DNA from: Verrucomicrobiaceae bacterium
GTDB lineage: Bacteria > Verrucomicrobiota > Verrucomicrobiia > Verrucomicrobiales > Akkermansiaceae
Reading direction: 5' to 3'
DNA length: 64,000 nt
Assembly: GCA_027484055.1 (NCBI GenBank)
Contig: JAIXQH010000070.1
Span: 79,759 to 143,758, forward strand
This document shows positions 45,516-55,469 of this stretch, one piece after another; within the stretch, counting starts at the first letter, position 1; each line of letters starts with the position of its first letter. The notes under the pieces are model-generated. The model did no database searches, had not been told where the DNA came from, and saw nothing but the letters and a program-made list of their open reading frames with translations. The translations under genes were made by a program, and so were the position numbers.

Positions 45516-45719
45516 ATGATGCACACAATTGGAGACCTTCTTCTGGAGTTGCTAGTGAGAGCCGTTCTATGGCTGCTTCTCCTCCCTATTTCTATGCTCT
45601 TGGCCTCTCCCGTGGTGCTAGTCGGCGCTTTCTTCACCAGACGTCCCTATGCCGAGTCGGTTCAAGATGGATTCTCCAGTGTGTATCGATTTTGGGAAAG
45701 AGTGCTTATATTGTTTTGA
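45516..45719 (+). CDS. Possible small membrane protein
   Basis: From the ATG at 45516 there are 67 residues, mostly one hydrophobic stretch (DLLLELLVRAVLWLLLLPIS) and a second (MLLASPVVLVGAFF), followed by a short charged tail. A GTG at 45471 would lengthen it. It resembles its neighbour at 44932 in A+T content. No family is recognised and it could be chance. Confidence 0.3.
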   Translation: MMHTIGDLLLELLVRAVLWLLLLPISMLLASPVVLVGAFFTRRPYAESVQDGFSSVYRFWERVLILF

Positions 45720-46180
45720 GGATTACCGCCCGGCTGATGTCCGAAGCTGAAGGATTGGCAAAAATGCATGACTCCAAACCTGTCGGTTGTTGAACAGACC
45801 CGTCCGGTGCTAGGGGCGCGGGGTGCGAAGAGGCTTGTTCATCCGTGGTTGCTCTTCATTATCTAACGATCAACTTCGCTCACTGAAGATTACTTCATCT
45901 CCAAGCAGAGAATGTGCTAAGTCTCACCTAGATGTTTACCAAAAGAACTTAGCTAACCGCGAAGCTCCAATGAGCAAACCCATGAAGACTCGTCGCAAAA
46001 GTAGGTTACCGGATCAGAGGTGGATTAGGAAAAAAGGCGGGCCGGCAATGCTCTTTTCTCATGTGAAAATCCTCAGGGCAGCTGCATCAAGCGATTCGGC
46101 TTTCTCGTCGCTAGGGAGCGTTCGGATAAATTCACTCGCCTAGAAGGCTGCTCTTGCTAACGTGAATCCGTTCCTAATTC
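45720..46180. other. 461-base stretch without a convincing gene
   Basis: One plus-strand frame (45823-46143) is open, but it has no hydrophobic core, no family likeness and a mixed composition. No repeats or terminators were noticed. Confidence 0.45.
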
Positions 46181-47452
46181 ATGAAGCCTGACGACACCTC
46201 CTCATCTTGGCCACGTGGCTTTTGGAACTTGATGTTCACCCAATTTCAGGGCGCGTTCTCGGATAATGCGCTGCGTTGGCTGGTGATTTTCCCGGTGCTG
46301 GCCTCAGTCGTCCTGACGGATGCGGAGAAAGATGGTTTCGCCTCGCACGCGTCACTGCTGTTTGCCGTTCCATTTCTTCTATTTTCTACCGTCGGCGGCT
46401 GGCTAGCGGATCGATTCAGCAAACGCTCCGTCATGATCGGGGTGAAGGCCGCCGAAATTGGCATCATGCTCTTCGCCGCCGTGGCGCTTTACCTCGAAAA
46501 TCAGTCCCTCCAACTCGCTGCCATCTGTCTGATGGGCGTCCATAGCACCGCCTTCGCCCCGGCGAAATATGGCATCATCCCTGAGGTCCTAGAACCAACG
46601 AAGCTCCCCTCCGGAAACGGAGTCCTAGAGCTGCTCACCTTCATCGGCATCATCCTCGGGACCTTCGCCGGCGGTTGGTTAGCAGAGGCGCTGGTGCATC
46701 GCGAGGGCTGGTCCGGGATCTTGCTGGCGAGCCTCGCTCTCGTCGGGCTTTTTACCAGCCTAGGAATCGCCAAGGTACCCGCGGCCGATCCCACGAAACG
46801 CTTCAATTGGAACATCCCCGGCGAAATCTGGTCAAATCTAAGGATCATGAAACAAGACCGCGACCTCTGGCGGGCGAACTTGGGCAATACCGCCTTTTTC
46901 TTCGTGGCGACCCTCGTGCAGATCAATCTCGCGCTCTACGCGCAGAAAGTTTTCCACCTCAGACCCACCGAGCAAGCTTGGTTGCAAGCGGCCACCAGCC
47001 TTGGCATAGGCATCGGAAGCGTGCTGGCCGGGCGGCTTTCCAAGGGCCATATCGAGTACGGATTGATCCCGCTGGGTGCGGGCTTGATGTCCAGCGCTGG
47101 CATCCTGCTCGGCTGGCCAGGGATCGAGAAACCGCTATTTGCCGGCGGCTTATTCCTGCTGGGCATGGGCGGTGGATTTTTCATCGTGCCGGTCGTATCC
47201 GTCTTGCAGCACCGCCCGTCGCCGAAGACCAAGGGCGCGGTGCAAGGTGCGGCGAGCTGGCTTTCATGGGTCGGCATCGCGGCGGCCGCCATTAGCCAGA
47301 CCTTGTTATCTGGGATGGCGCATCTGACCTACGGCCAGATTTTCTGGGTCTGTAGTGCCGTGGCGGCCTGCGCTGGACTCTTCGTCACGTGGACGCGTCC
47401 GCAAGCGGTGTCCCAAATGGTGAAGGGGTGGTGCGGGGTGCGGTTAAAGTGA
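46181..47452 (+). CDS. MFS transporter, LplT-like
   Basis: A 423-residue transporter with about twelve membrane segments. WNLMFTQFQGAFSDNALRWL opens the protein like LplT-type transporters, which move lysophospholipids; FSTVGGWLADRFSKRSVMIG is the MFS motif A loop, and FAPAKYGIIPEVLEPTKLPS followed by NGVLEL is typical of this group. The acyltransferase often fused to or beside LplT is absent. The substrate is inferred only from likeness. Confidence 0.75.
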   Translation: MKPDDTSSSWPRGFWNLMFTQFQGAFSDNALRWLVIFPVLASVVLTDAEKDGFASHASLLFAVPFLLFSTVGGWLADRFSKRSVMIGVKAAEIGIMLFAAVALYLENQSLQLAAICLMGVHSTAFAPAKYGIIPEVLEPTKLPSGNGVLELLTFIGIILGTFAGGWLAEALVHREGWSGILLASLALVGLFTSLGIAKVPAADPTKRFNWNIPGEIWSNLRIMKQDRDLWRANLGNTAFFFVATLVQINLALYAQKVFHLRPTEQAWLQAATSLGIGIGSVLAGRLSKGHIEYGLIPLGAGLMSSAGILLGWPGIEKPLFAGGLFLLGMGGGFFIVPVVSVLQHRPSPKTKGAVQGAASWLSWVGIAAAAISQTLLSGMAHLTYGQIFWVCSAVAACAGLFVTWTRPQAVSQMVKGWCGVRLK

Positions 47453-47497
47453 GATTTTGGTTCGTTTCATGCTCATTCACTCGGCATGATCCCAGCG

Positions 47498-47971
47498 ATG
47501 ACTGAGCCAGAAAATTTCATGCAGCGAGCCATCGAACTCGCGCGCCAGGGAATGAATCAAGGAGCCGGTGGGCCATTTGGTGCCGTCGTCGTCAAGGATG
47601 GTGTCATCGTCGGAGAAGGGCACAATCAAGTCGTGGGGACCCATGACCCCACTGCCCACGGCGAGGTCACCGCCATTCGAGATGCTTGTAAAAACATGAA
47701 GTCCTTTTCGCTCGAAGGTTGCGAAATCTACACCACCGGCCAGCCCTGCCCGATGTGCCTCGGAGCGATTCTCTGGGCGCGGATCGAAAAAATCTATTAC
47801 GGCTTCCGGATCGAGGATGCAGCGGCGATTGGCTTCGACGACACGGAGTTTTTCCGCCAGATGCAGCTACCTGCCGACCAACGGCTGGTCCCTGCTCAAG
47901 AACTCTGCCGCGAAGAGGCGCTACAGTTGGCAAATGACTATTTGCTGATTCCGAACCGGCGGCACTATTGA
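47498..47971 (+). CDS. Nucleoside/guanine deaminase (GuaD-like)
   Basis: A zinc cytidine-deaminase-fold enzyme, 157 residues from the ATG at 47498. PTAHGEVTAIRDAC holds the zinc ligand H54 and catalytic E56; PCPMCLGAI holds C84 and C87. GGPFGAVVVKDGVIVGEGHN and the ending YLLIPNRRHY resemble Bacillus guanine deaminase more than TadA. Guanine to xanthine is the likely reaction. Confidence 0.82.
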   Translation: MTEPENFMQRAIELARQGMNQGAGGPFGAVVVKDGVIVGEGHNQVVGTHDPTAHGEVTAIRDACKNMKSFSLEGCEIYTTGQPCPMCLGAILWARIEKIYYGFRIEDAAAIGFDDTEFFRQMQLPADQRLVPAQELCREEALQLANDYLLIPNRRHY

Positions 47972-48024
47972 TTCTGGAAGTGCTCGTTTAACTATTTGGC
48001 TTTGCCACTCATTCGGCATGGTCT

Positions 48025-48813
48025 GTGCTCCAGATGGCTGAGATGTCGGTATCCGATACATCAGAGCTCATCCAAGCAATCGCGGCTGTGGTCTCAGTCG
48101 GCTTCACCCTGGCGCTACTGACGTCGGCATGGTTCCATTTCAAACACACTCGCACGAGCAGTTACATCGAACGTTACAACTCAGCAGAGTTTTTAGATAT
48201 CCGTGCCAAGGTTGATCAGTTTCTCTATCTCACTGAGAAGATGTCACCCGCTGAGCGGGGGGATGTTTACAAACACCTGTTGCTGTCAGATCATCTGGAA
48301 GATATTGAATTCCGTCATCAAATTTGGACGTTCACAATGCTTTTTAATGAGATTGGTGCGGCTTGGGAAAATAATGCGATCAATGCCTGCCTGGTGAAAA
48401 ATTTTGACCGTTTGATTCCACGGTATTGGATTCGGTTGAGACCCTATATCATGAACATCCATCTGCGATTTTGCTTTGATCTGCCCGCCGATCGCACGGG
48501 TTTCGATGGATCATTCAAATTGTTTAGCTCATTTCGCGAGGCTTATATGCGTATGCAGTCTGACTTCGGTGCGTTTCATGGTTGGCGGCATTTCCTTCTG
48601 CGAATTGCCTATTATAGAACTCCGCCTCAAAAAAGGCCCAAGATCGGTATTGATCCCCGGGATGTCGCCTCTGAGCATCTTCTCTCGGAAGACAATCATT
48701 TACCCTTGGAGCTGGCCATGAAGGGCATGCGTCCGCAAACGCCTCATTTTATGGGAAAGTCCGTCATTAAAAAGATTCGGGAAGATGGAACATGGGATAT
48801 TCTCAGGAACTGA
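48025..48813 (+). CDS. Unrecognised protein with N-terminal membrane anchor (possibly DUF4760-like)
   Basis: A 262-residue protein. One membrane helix (LIQAIAAVVSVGFTLALLTS, about 15-36) is followed by a soluble helical region with YIERYNSAEFLDIRAKVDQF and WTFTMLFNEIGAAWENNAIN. The pattern, an anchor and then E-R-Y-N-S-x-E-F, resembles DUF4760-type proteins. Codon use is more A+T-rich than that of the housekeeping genes. It begins 53 bases after the deaminase. Function unknown. Confidence 0.6.
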   Translation: MLQMAEMSVSDTSELIQAIAAVVSVGFTLALLTSAWFHFKHTRTSSYIERYNSAEFLDIRAKVDQFLYLTEKMSPAERGDVYKHLLLSDHLEDIEFRHQIWTFTMLFNEIGAAWENNAINACLVKNFDRLIPRYWIRLRPYIMNIHLRFCFDLPADRTGFDGSFKLFSSFREAYMRMQSDFGAFHGWRHFLLRIAYYRTPPQKRPKIGIDPRDVASEHLLSEDNHLPLELAMKGMRPQTPHFMGKSVIKKIREDGTWDILRN

Positions 48814-48911
48814 CCCATGAGAACGGGTACAACTTTACGGGAAGAACTCTGAAAAAATAGCCCAAGACGCTTGCTTGACGAGCGGCCCTGCTGTTGTGGA
48901 AACTATCGGCC

Positions 48912-50132
48912 ATGGCATGGAGGATCGAAGACGCCGTCGAGCATGGTGAAATTGACAATACGGTCCCGGGACATACGACCGGGCGCATCTGGCTGCTTGG
49001 GCGCGACGAGCCATTGATCCTATCCCTTGATGGCGACTGCTGGCGCGACCTTGCTGGCACCCGCCTGCAATTTGAAAACCCCCAACCCGAACCTGCCGCC
49101 GATGCCGATGCGCTCGACATGGACCAGACCGGAATCATCGGCGACATGACGGCCTCGCGGAAAAATAAAGTCCCCACCGTCAGTGAAGAGGAATTTCACG
49201 AGCTTTACCAAAGCCACCAAGAAATCCCCCACGAGTGGCGGAATACGTTGTATTTAGAATGGTTTAGCGAAATCAACGGGCGGGTCGTCATCGAGACATC
49301 TATTTTCAACATGACCATTTCTCCGCATGAGTGGAAGATGGATGAAGATGAAGAAGACGCGCAGAAACTCGCCAATCTCAACTCCATGCGCGACTTCATG
49401 GCCCAAGTCATCCGCCGCCGTGACCCCGAGCTGCCGGAATCGGAAATGACCGAGGAACTCGACGAATACGCGTGGGAAGAGCGCCTGAAGGAGTCCGACC
49501 GCCTCACCGAGGCTTACCAAGAAGTTCTCGAAAAATACATGGAGGACTCGGACAGCGAGCAGAAGGAAGCCTTCGTCATGGGCTGGGATGGGCTACTCGA
49601 CGCGCTGGCCGAACGCGAAGAAACAGGGGGAAATGATTCCTTTTTCGAGGATTCGGATAAACTCGGGATCTACGATTTATACGATGATTCGGATGATGAC
49701 TCCCCCGACTTTCGCGATCCTGACGATCCATTCGGTGAGGACGGCGACGACGAGGAGGATGCCGATGAATCAGAAAATTCACATCCACTCCAAGTCCGGG
49801 CGCAAGAACTGGCCATGCGCGCTATGGATGTCATCGATAAAGACGCCGGTCCAGACACACCATCTTACCAGTTAATGACCCATCTCTTGCAAGTCAGCGG
49901 CAAGCTCGCTGGGGTCTTGCATGGGAAGGAAGACGGCTACGAGCCGGAAACTGGCTTCGTGTTGGCCGTTTTAAAGCGGTGCTTGAATTGGCTGAACGAG
50001 GCAGTCGGCGCTTGCCAGCAGCTAGTCGATGCGGAGTCAGACCCGGACCACCGAGCCGCTTTAGACCACATCCGCTCGTCCATTTTTGAAATCCGCGACA
50101 GCATCGTCGAACTCAGACGCGAGCTAAAATAA
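48912..50132 (+). CDS. Unrecognised acidic cytoplasmic protein
   Basis: A 406-residue protein from the ATG at 48912. It is very acidic, with a run rich in Asp and Glu (about 255-300, for example DDSDDDSPDFRDPDDPFGED). The N-terminal part (AWRIEDAVEHGEIDNTVPGH) is a small compact domain with no match known to me. The C-terminal part is helical and ends SIFEIRDSIVELRRELK. No membrane segment. Its role is unknown; it precedes the next gene by 18 bases. Confidence 0.6.
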   Translation: MAWRIEDAVEHGEIDNTVPGHTTGRIWLLGRDEPLILSLDGDCWRDLAGTRLQFENPQPEPAADADALDMDQTGIIGDMTASRKNKVPTVSEEEFHELYQSHQEIPHEWRNTLYLEWFSEINGRVVIETSIFNMTISPHEWKMDEDEEDAQKLANLNSMRDFMAQVIRRRDPELPESEMTEELDEYAWEERLKESDRLTEAYQEVLEKYMEDSDSEQKEAFVMGWDGLLDALAEREETGGNDSFFEDSDKLGIYDLYDDSDDDSPDFRDPDDPFGEDGDDEEDADESENSHPLQVRAQELAMRAMDVIDKDAGPDTPSYQLMTHLLQVSGKLAGVLHGKEDGYEPETGFVLAVLKRCLNWLNEAVGACQQLVDAESDPDHRAALDHIRSSIFEIRDSIVELRRELK

Positions 50133-50150
50133 CCGTCCACCCCACCATTC

Positions 50151-51092
50151 ATGCGCCCCTACCTATTTCTCATCGTCGGCCTCAGCGTCGGCGCGGCCGG
50201 AGCGATATTGTTTAGCCAGAGCATGCCGCCGAAGGAGGGCTCGCCGGAGGAACGCATCGCCAAGCTAGAAGTCGAGCTGAAGCGTTCCGTAAATCGAGTC
50301 GCCGCGCTCGAAGGGGCGGACCCGAAAGGAAAATCACCGTCGGGACGCACCTTGAAAGACGGTCTTAGAAGCATCGCCGAAGACATCCGCGCGGGGCGCC
50401 CGGTTTCCCCGGACGATGTCTTCCAAGCGACTCAACCTCTGCTTCGTGACCTTTCTCCGCTGTTTGACCGGATGAGAGTCAAAGAGTTACAGCGCCAGAG
50501 CGATACCAAGGCCGGCGAGCTGGCACGGAAATACGCGTTGAATCCCGCCCAGCAAGTAGCCCTCAAGCAGTGGCTCGACCAGAACGCCATCGAGCAAGCC
50601 AAGGCCTACACCGACCTCCTCACCCAGAAAGGCACCAAGCTTGAAGACATCGCCAAGGCGGCGACCCAGGTCCGGATCGACGGCGGACTGGACCGCTTCA
50701 TGGAGAGCACCCTCAAGGGCGACAAACTCGCCAGCTATCAGTCAGACCGGATGCTTGAAAAAGTCGAAACTGTGCAAAAAGAAGCCGATCGCAAGGTCGA
50801 ACGACTCGACTCCATCGTTAAGCTCGACGAGGCCCAGCGCGGCCAAGTCTTCGGCGTCATGGCGCGTGGTGCTGCGGATTATGACCCCGCCATGCAGTTT
50901 GAAGGACTCGGCACCTCGGCCCCGGTGACCGGAAAATCCAAGCAAGACGCGGTCCTCGCCGTGCTCCGGCCCGAGCAGCGCCAAGCCTACCAAGCCGAAC
51001 AGGAAAAACGCCGCGCCGCCACGCAGAAGGAGTTGGAAGGCATCGGCCTCACGCTTCCTGCGGACTGGACGGACAACGATTTCCTCGACTAA
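50151..51092 (+). CDS. Unrecognised membrane-anchored helical protein
   Basis: A 313-residue protein with one N-terminal anchor (RPYLFLIVGLSVGAAGAILF) and a charged, helical extracytoplasmic region (ERIAKLEVELKRSVNRVAAL). YALNPAQQVALKQWLDQN and VLRPEQRQAYQAEQEKRRAA have the L-x-P-x-Q rhythm of Spy/CpxP-like helical proteins, but no firm family call is possible. It is followed 13 bases later by an ABC exporter pair. Confidence 0.55.
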   Translation: MRPYLFLIVGLSVGAAGAILFSQSMPPKEGSPEERIAKLEVELKRSVNRVAALEGADPKGKSPSGRTLKDGLRSIAEDIRAGRPVSPDDVFQATQPLLRDLSPLFDRMRVKELQRQSDTKAGELARKYALNPAQQVALKQWLDQNAIEQAKAYTDLLTQKGTKLEDIAKAATQVRIDGGLDRFMESTLKGDKLASYQSDRMLEKVETVQKEADRKVERLDSIVKLDEAQRGQVFGVMARGAADYDPAMQFEGLGTSAPVTGKSKQDAVLAVLRPEQRQAYQAEQEKRRAATQKELEGIGLTLPADWTDNDFLD

Positions 51093-51105
51093 ATCACCCA
51101 TCACC

Positions 51106-52056
51106 ATGCCCATCACTCCAGCCATCGACATCCGCGATCTCCGGGTGGATTACGGAAATTTCGTCGCGGTCAACGATCTCACCCTCAGCGTCCCGCCCGG
51201 TGAAGTTTTCGGCCTCGTCGGGCCAAATGGCGCGGGTAAGACCAGCACCTTTCGCGTCCTCACCACTCTCATGGAGCCGACCTACGGTGAGGTGAATCTC
51301 TGCGGGGTGGACATCCTTTCAGACATCGAGTCCGCCCGCCGGATCGTTGGCTACATGCCAGATCTCGCGCCGGTCCCTTCGGATTTAAAAGTCTGGGAAT
51401 TTCTCGAATTTCACGCCGCAGCCTATGCCATCGGCAGCCGTGCCGCGCGGCGAGATCGGGTGGCGGAGTGCCTCGAAGAAGTCGGACTCACCGGCCAGCG
51501 TGAAAGTTGGTGCAAGGCGCTTTCCCGGGGGCAAACCCAGCGCGTCGTGTTGGCGAAGACCCTACTTCACCGCCCGAGTGTGCTGATCCTCGACGAACCC
51601 GCCAGTGGTCTCGATCCGCTGGCCCGCCGCGACCTCCGCCAAGCCCTGCGCAAGCTCGCTGCCACGGGTGCCACCGTGTTTGTCAGCTCACACATCCTCA
51701 GCGAGTTGGCGGAAATGTGCACCTCCCTCTGCGTCATGAATCGCGGGAAACTGCTCGCTTCCGGCACCGCCGAGCAAGTCCGTGAGCAAATGGGCAGCCA
51801 CAAGCGCACCCTCACCGTCACGGTCCTCGCACACCACCAAGAAGCGGCGACTTGGCTGGAGACTCAGGCGTCCGTCCATCGCCTCCAGCTTGCCGAGCAG
51901 CAGGTGAGCTTCGAGTTCACGGGAAATGACGAGGCGCAGGCGGATCTCATGGAAGGGCTGATCCAGCAGGGCATCCGCCTCCGTGCCTTTGAAGAAAAAC
52001 GCTCATCGTTTGAAGACATTCTCATCGAAGTCGCCGAAACCAACCGCCGTTCATGA
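51106..52056 (+). CDS. ABC-2 type transporter ATP-binding protein
   Basis: A 316-residue ATPase. GLVGPNGAGKTSTFRVLTTL is Walker A, ALSRGQTQRVVLAKTLLHRP is the signature region (SRGQ), VLILDEPASGLDP is Walker B and D-loop, and FVSSHILSELAEMC holds the switch histidine. The C-terminal 90 residues form the extra domain common in exporter ATPases of the CcmA/DrrA group. It overlaps its permease as ATGA. Confidence 0.92.
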   Translation: MPITPAIDIRDLRVDYGNFVAVNDLTLSVPPGEVFGLVGPNGAGKTSTFRVLTTLMEPTYGEVNLCGVDILSDIESARRIVGYMPDLAPVPSDLKVWEFLEFHAAAYAIGSRAARRDRVAECLEEVGLTGQRESWCKALSRGQTQRVVLAKTLLHRPSVLILDEPASGLDPLARRDLRQALRKLAATGATVFVSSHILSELAEMCTSLCVMNRGKLLASGTAEQVREQMGSHKRTLTVTVLAHHQEAATWLETQASVHRLQLAEQQVSFEFTGNDEAQADLMEGLIQQGIRLRAFEEKRSSFEDILIEVAETNRRS

Positions 52057-53708
52057 ACCCTCCTCCACTCCCCACTAGCGACTCCATCCGAGGCTGGGCG
52101 AATCCGGTTTTCCGGCGCTATTGCCGCTCCCGCCTGCGCCCTGCTGGCCTTGGCATCGCCCTGCTCATTGCCCTCCTGATCGCTGGATTCATTTTTGCCC
52201 TCACCGCCTCGCTCGGCTCGCGTTTTAACAATCTCGACCCTGCCGATGCCGCGCGCGGAGCCATCATCCCGCTGTTGGTGCTCCAAGCACTGATCCTCTT
52301 CATCCTCGGCACAGCCCAAGTTTCCGGCGGCATGACGGCGGAAACGGACGAAGGCGTCATTGATTATCAACGCCTTATCCCCATGCCACCACTGGCCAAA
52401 GTGCTAGGTTACCTCTTCGGCTTACCGGTCCGGGAATACGCCATGGTCCTCGTGACTCTTCCCTTTTCCGCGTGGTCGCTGTGGAAGGGTCATGTCAGTT
52501 TTCAGATCTGGGCACCGCTTTACGCGGTATTTTTCACCACCGCCATCACCTACCACATGACCGGCTTGGTCACCGGCACGGTGGTGAAAAATCGCCGCTG
52601 GGCCTTCCTAATCTCCATCGGTCTTGTCTTCTGCCTCTACACGGTGATTCCGCAGATCGCCCGCTTTGGGTTGGTATTTTTTAAATACCTGACCATCACG
52701 CCAGTCTTTGAAGAGTCGCTTCCTGGCCTATTGCCGAAGACCGCAGGAGCCATCGTCGCGACGGGTCAGCGCCTCGCGCCTGAGGTGAAATTTTTCGGCC
52801 TCGCGTTCCCGGAAGTCGTTTTCACGATTTTTTGCCAAGGCGGACTGATCCTAATTTTCTTGGTAATGCTCTGCCGGAGATGGCGGCGCACCGAGTCCTT
52901 GCTGCTGGGGAAACTCGGCGCCACCAGCTTTTTCATCTGGGTCCAAATGCTCCTGCTAGGCAATGCCCTGCCGCTGATCGAACCTGGAAATCTCTTTCCT
53001 TCCCGCGAGTTCGCCCGGCGGGTCTTCGACGCTGGAAATTGGGCCCCCACTGCGGTCGAAGCCGTCGGCATGTCGGGGCTTTACGGCGTCGTCACCCTCA
53101 TTTTCCTGTTCATCATCACCAAGATCATCACCCCCGCACCGGAAATCCAGATCCGGGGTTGGCGGCGCGTTCGCAAGGAAGGTGGCAGCTCCTTGCCGCT
53201 GCTTTCCGATGCCGCCACTGCCTTTCCATGGATCGCCGTCATGGCCCTCGCCGGGGCGGTAGGTTGGTTCGTTTTCACTCAAGCACTGGTCGAATCCCGC
53301 TGGTTTCCCGGTCACCTCGTGCCCTTGAGCGTGTTTGGTTTCTTCGCGCTGACTCTGCTTTCCGCTGGGCTTGGATTTCACGCTCTGCTCGAAGCAAAAG
53401 GTGGCCGCACGGTCGGCCTCACGGTCATTTTCATCGGCATTGTCCCGCTCATGATCGGCGCGGTGATGGGCACCTCGGACAATCGGTTGTTCGCCGCCTC
53501 GTCATGGATCATCGGCATTTCCCCTTTGAGTATGCCCTCCTACGCCACGTCCACCTTGCTCAGCCTTAGCGAGTTACCGGAAAATCTCGCCCGCTCCGTC
53601 CCCCGCGCCTTCTATTTTTGGCTAGCCGTCTCCGCCATCGTCACGGTCTGGCTGGTCCTCCGGCTGCGTGCCGCGCGCAAGACCATCGCCGAGCGCAGCG
53701 ACCGCTAA
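52053..53708 (+). CDS. ABC-2 type transporter permease
   Basis: A 551-residue membrane protein with about twelve hydrophobic segments, among them LGIALLIALLIAGFIFALTA, IIPLLVLQALILFILGTAQV, FTIFCQGGLILIFLVMLCRR and AVSAIVTVWLVLRLRAARK. It pairs with the ATPase just upstream. The substrate is not readable from sequence. Its stop overlaps the convergent MurJ stop by three bases. Confidence 0.85.
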   Translation: MNPPPLPTSDSIRGWANPVFRRYCRSRLRPAGLGIALLIALLIAGFIFALTASLGSRFNNLDPADAARGAIIPLLVLQALILFILGTAQVSGGMTAETDEGVIDYQRLIPMPPLAKVLGYLFGLPVREYAMVLVTLPFSAWSLWKGHVSFQIWAPLYAVFFTTAITYHMTGLVTGTVVKNRRWAFLISIGLVFCLYTVIPQIARFGLVFFKYLTITPVFEESLPGLLPKTAGAIVATGQRLAPEVKFFGLAFPEVVFTIFCQGGLILIFLVMLCRRWRRTESLLLGKLGATSFFIWVQMLLLGNALPLIEPGNLFPSREFARRVFDAGNWAPTAVEAVGMSGLYGVVTLIFLFIITKIITPAPEIQIRGWRRVRKEGGSSLPLLSDAATAFPWIAVMALAGAVGWFVFTQALVESRWFPGHLVPLSVFGFFALTLLSAGLGFHALLEAKGGRTVGLTVIFIGIVPLMIGAVMGTSDNRLFAASSWIIGISPLSMPSYATSTLLSLSELPENLARSVPRAFYFWLAVSAIVTVWLVLRLRAARKTIAERSDR

Positions 53709-55300
53709 CGCCGCAGCTTCCGGGTGAAAATCCCCACGGCTTCCGTCGCTTCTTCCACCCGCAGCAGTCGCGCCGCTGCGAAATACACCAGCGCCGCCAC
53801 CGAAATCGTCCCTCCCAGACCGATCAAGCGGGAAATCTGTGCCATGCCCGAAAGGTCATGGAAAATCCAGACATTCGCCGCGTAGCAAACCCCAGACATC
53901 GCCCCACCGGCCAGCAGCAATTTACCGCCCATTTTTGCAAACGCGGCGGTATCAAGACCCAGGGAAATTTTTCGCATCGCCACGTAGAGAATCCCGAAAT
54001 TCATCACCGCCATCAAGCTCGTCGTCAGCGCCAGCGCCTCCACTCCCCGGTGCTGCACCACCACGAAATACCAATTAAGCGCCACGCTCGTCGCGATCGA
54101 GAGGAAGCTCACCCCCATCGGCACCCAGCGGCGATCGGCGGCGTAGAAGGCCGGTTGCAGCACTTTCAGCCACGAATACGCCAGTAGCCCCACGCCATAG
54201 CCACGCAGCGCCGCCGCCGTCACCAAGCGAGCATCCAAACCGAATTTCCCCCGTTCATAAATCACGCTCACGATCGGCTCCGCCAAAAAACACAGCCCCA
54301 GCGCACACGGCAGCACCAAGAACGTCACCTGCCGCAGCCCCCGTGCTAACACCGTCCGGAAGTCCCCACCCAGCCCATTTACCGCCGCTCGCGATAAGGC
54401 GGGCAGCGTCACCGTCGCCACCGCCACGCCGAACACGCCGATGGGTAACTGCATCAAGCGGAACGCATAACTCAGCGCACTCACCGCCCCCGGCCCGACC
54501 GAAGTCGCGAATTGCGAGTTGATCACCACATTAAATTGCACCACCGACGCGGAAATCACCGCTGGCCCCATCAGGCCGAAAATCCGTTTCACCTCCGGGT
54601 CATTCCACTGCCAGTTCAGCTTCCACCGGAATCCCAAGCGATGCAGCGCCGGCAACTGGCAGCCCAACTGCCCCAGCCCGCCCACCAACACGCCGATGGA
54701 AAACCCAATCATCGTCCGCGGCCCCATCTGCGGGTCCAGCCACAGCCCCAGCCCTGCCCCCACCGTGATCGACCCCAGATTGAAAAAGCACGACGACAGC
54801 GCCGGCATCCCAAACACCTTCCGCGCATTCAGCATCCCCATCACCAAGGCCGCCAAGCTCACCAACAGCATGAACGGCCACATGATCCGCGTCATCGTCA
54901 CCGTCAGCGCCAGATCCTCAGCGGAAAACGCCCATTGCCCCGTCCGGCTCCCATCCATCGCCGTCAATAAATGCACCAACTGCGGGGAAAATAGGATGCC
55001 CAGCAGACAGATTAGCGACATCGCCACTGACATCAGCGTCAGCATTTTCGTCCCCAGCGGCCACGCGCTATCCGGCCCGGACGTCTCCACTTTTTTCGAA
55101 AACGTCGTCACAAACGCCTGCGACAGCGCCCCTTCTGCGAACAAATCCCGCAGTAAATTCGGAATCCGGAACGCCAAATTAAAACAATCCATCAAGATCG
55201 AGTGCCCAAACATCGCCGCAAAAATCTGGTCCCGGATCAAGCCCAGCACCCGGCTCGCCATCACGGCCGCACTCACTTTCCAAGTCGCTTTCGAGGACAT
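53705..55300 (-). CDS. murJ: Lipid II flippase MurJ
   Basis: It moves lipid II across the inner membrane for peptidoglycan synthesis. From the ATG at 55300 it has 531 residues. SKATWKVSAAVMASRVLGLI then RDQIFAAMFG opens the family, and LAFRIPNLLRDLFAEGALSQ then AFVTTF is the second conserved block. The rest has about 14 membrane segments, with SAAVRRFDG-type conserved charges replaced by the family's own. A further in-frame start upstream (55354) lacks family likeness. Confidence 0.92.
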   Translation of the reverse strand: MSSKATWKVSAAVMASRVLGLIRDQIFAAMFGHSILMDCFNLAFRIPNLLRDLFAEGALSQAFVTTFSKKVETSGPDSAWPLGTKMLTLMSVAMSLICLLGILFSPQLVHLLTAMDGSRTGQWAFSAEDLALTVTMTRIMWPFMLLVSLAALVMGMLNARKVFGMPALSSCFFNLGSITVGAGLGLWLDPQMGPRTMIGFSIGVLVGGLGQLGCQLPALHRLGFRWKLNWQWNDPEVKRIFGLMGPAVISASVVQFNVVINSQFATSVGPGAVSALSYAFRLMQLPIGVFGVAVATVTLPALSRAAVNGLGGDFRTVLARGLRQVTFLVLPCALGLCFLAEPIVSVIYERGKFGLDARLVTAAALRGYGVGLLAYSWLKVLQPAFYAADRRWVPMGVSFLSIATSVALNWYFVVVQHRGVEALALTTSLMAVMNFGILYVAMRKISLGLDTAAFAKMGGKLLLAGGAMSGVCYAANVWIFHDLSGMAQISRLIGLGGTISVAALVYFAAARLLRVEEATEAVGIFTRKLRR

Positions 55301-55469
55301 TAGGCAGTCACTTGGGGTAAAAATTTCATCGGCACGCCCCAGTCCTACCGACATCCCGCCGTTCTGGCTACCGTGAGATTTTGAAAATGATGGGTAGCCA
55401 TCAAACTAGGCAGAAACCGTTCTTCGGGCGATCAAGCTAGGGAAAACCACGGTTGCTTTATGTGATTTG

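Noticed and set aside
45823..46143. 106-codon frame before the MFS gene
   Set aside because: No hydrophobic core, no family features and mixed composition. I treat the stretch as non-coding.
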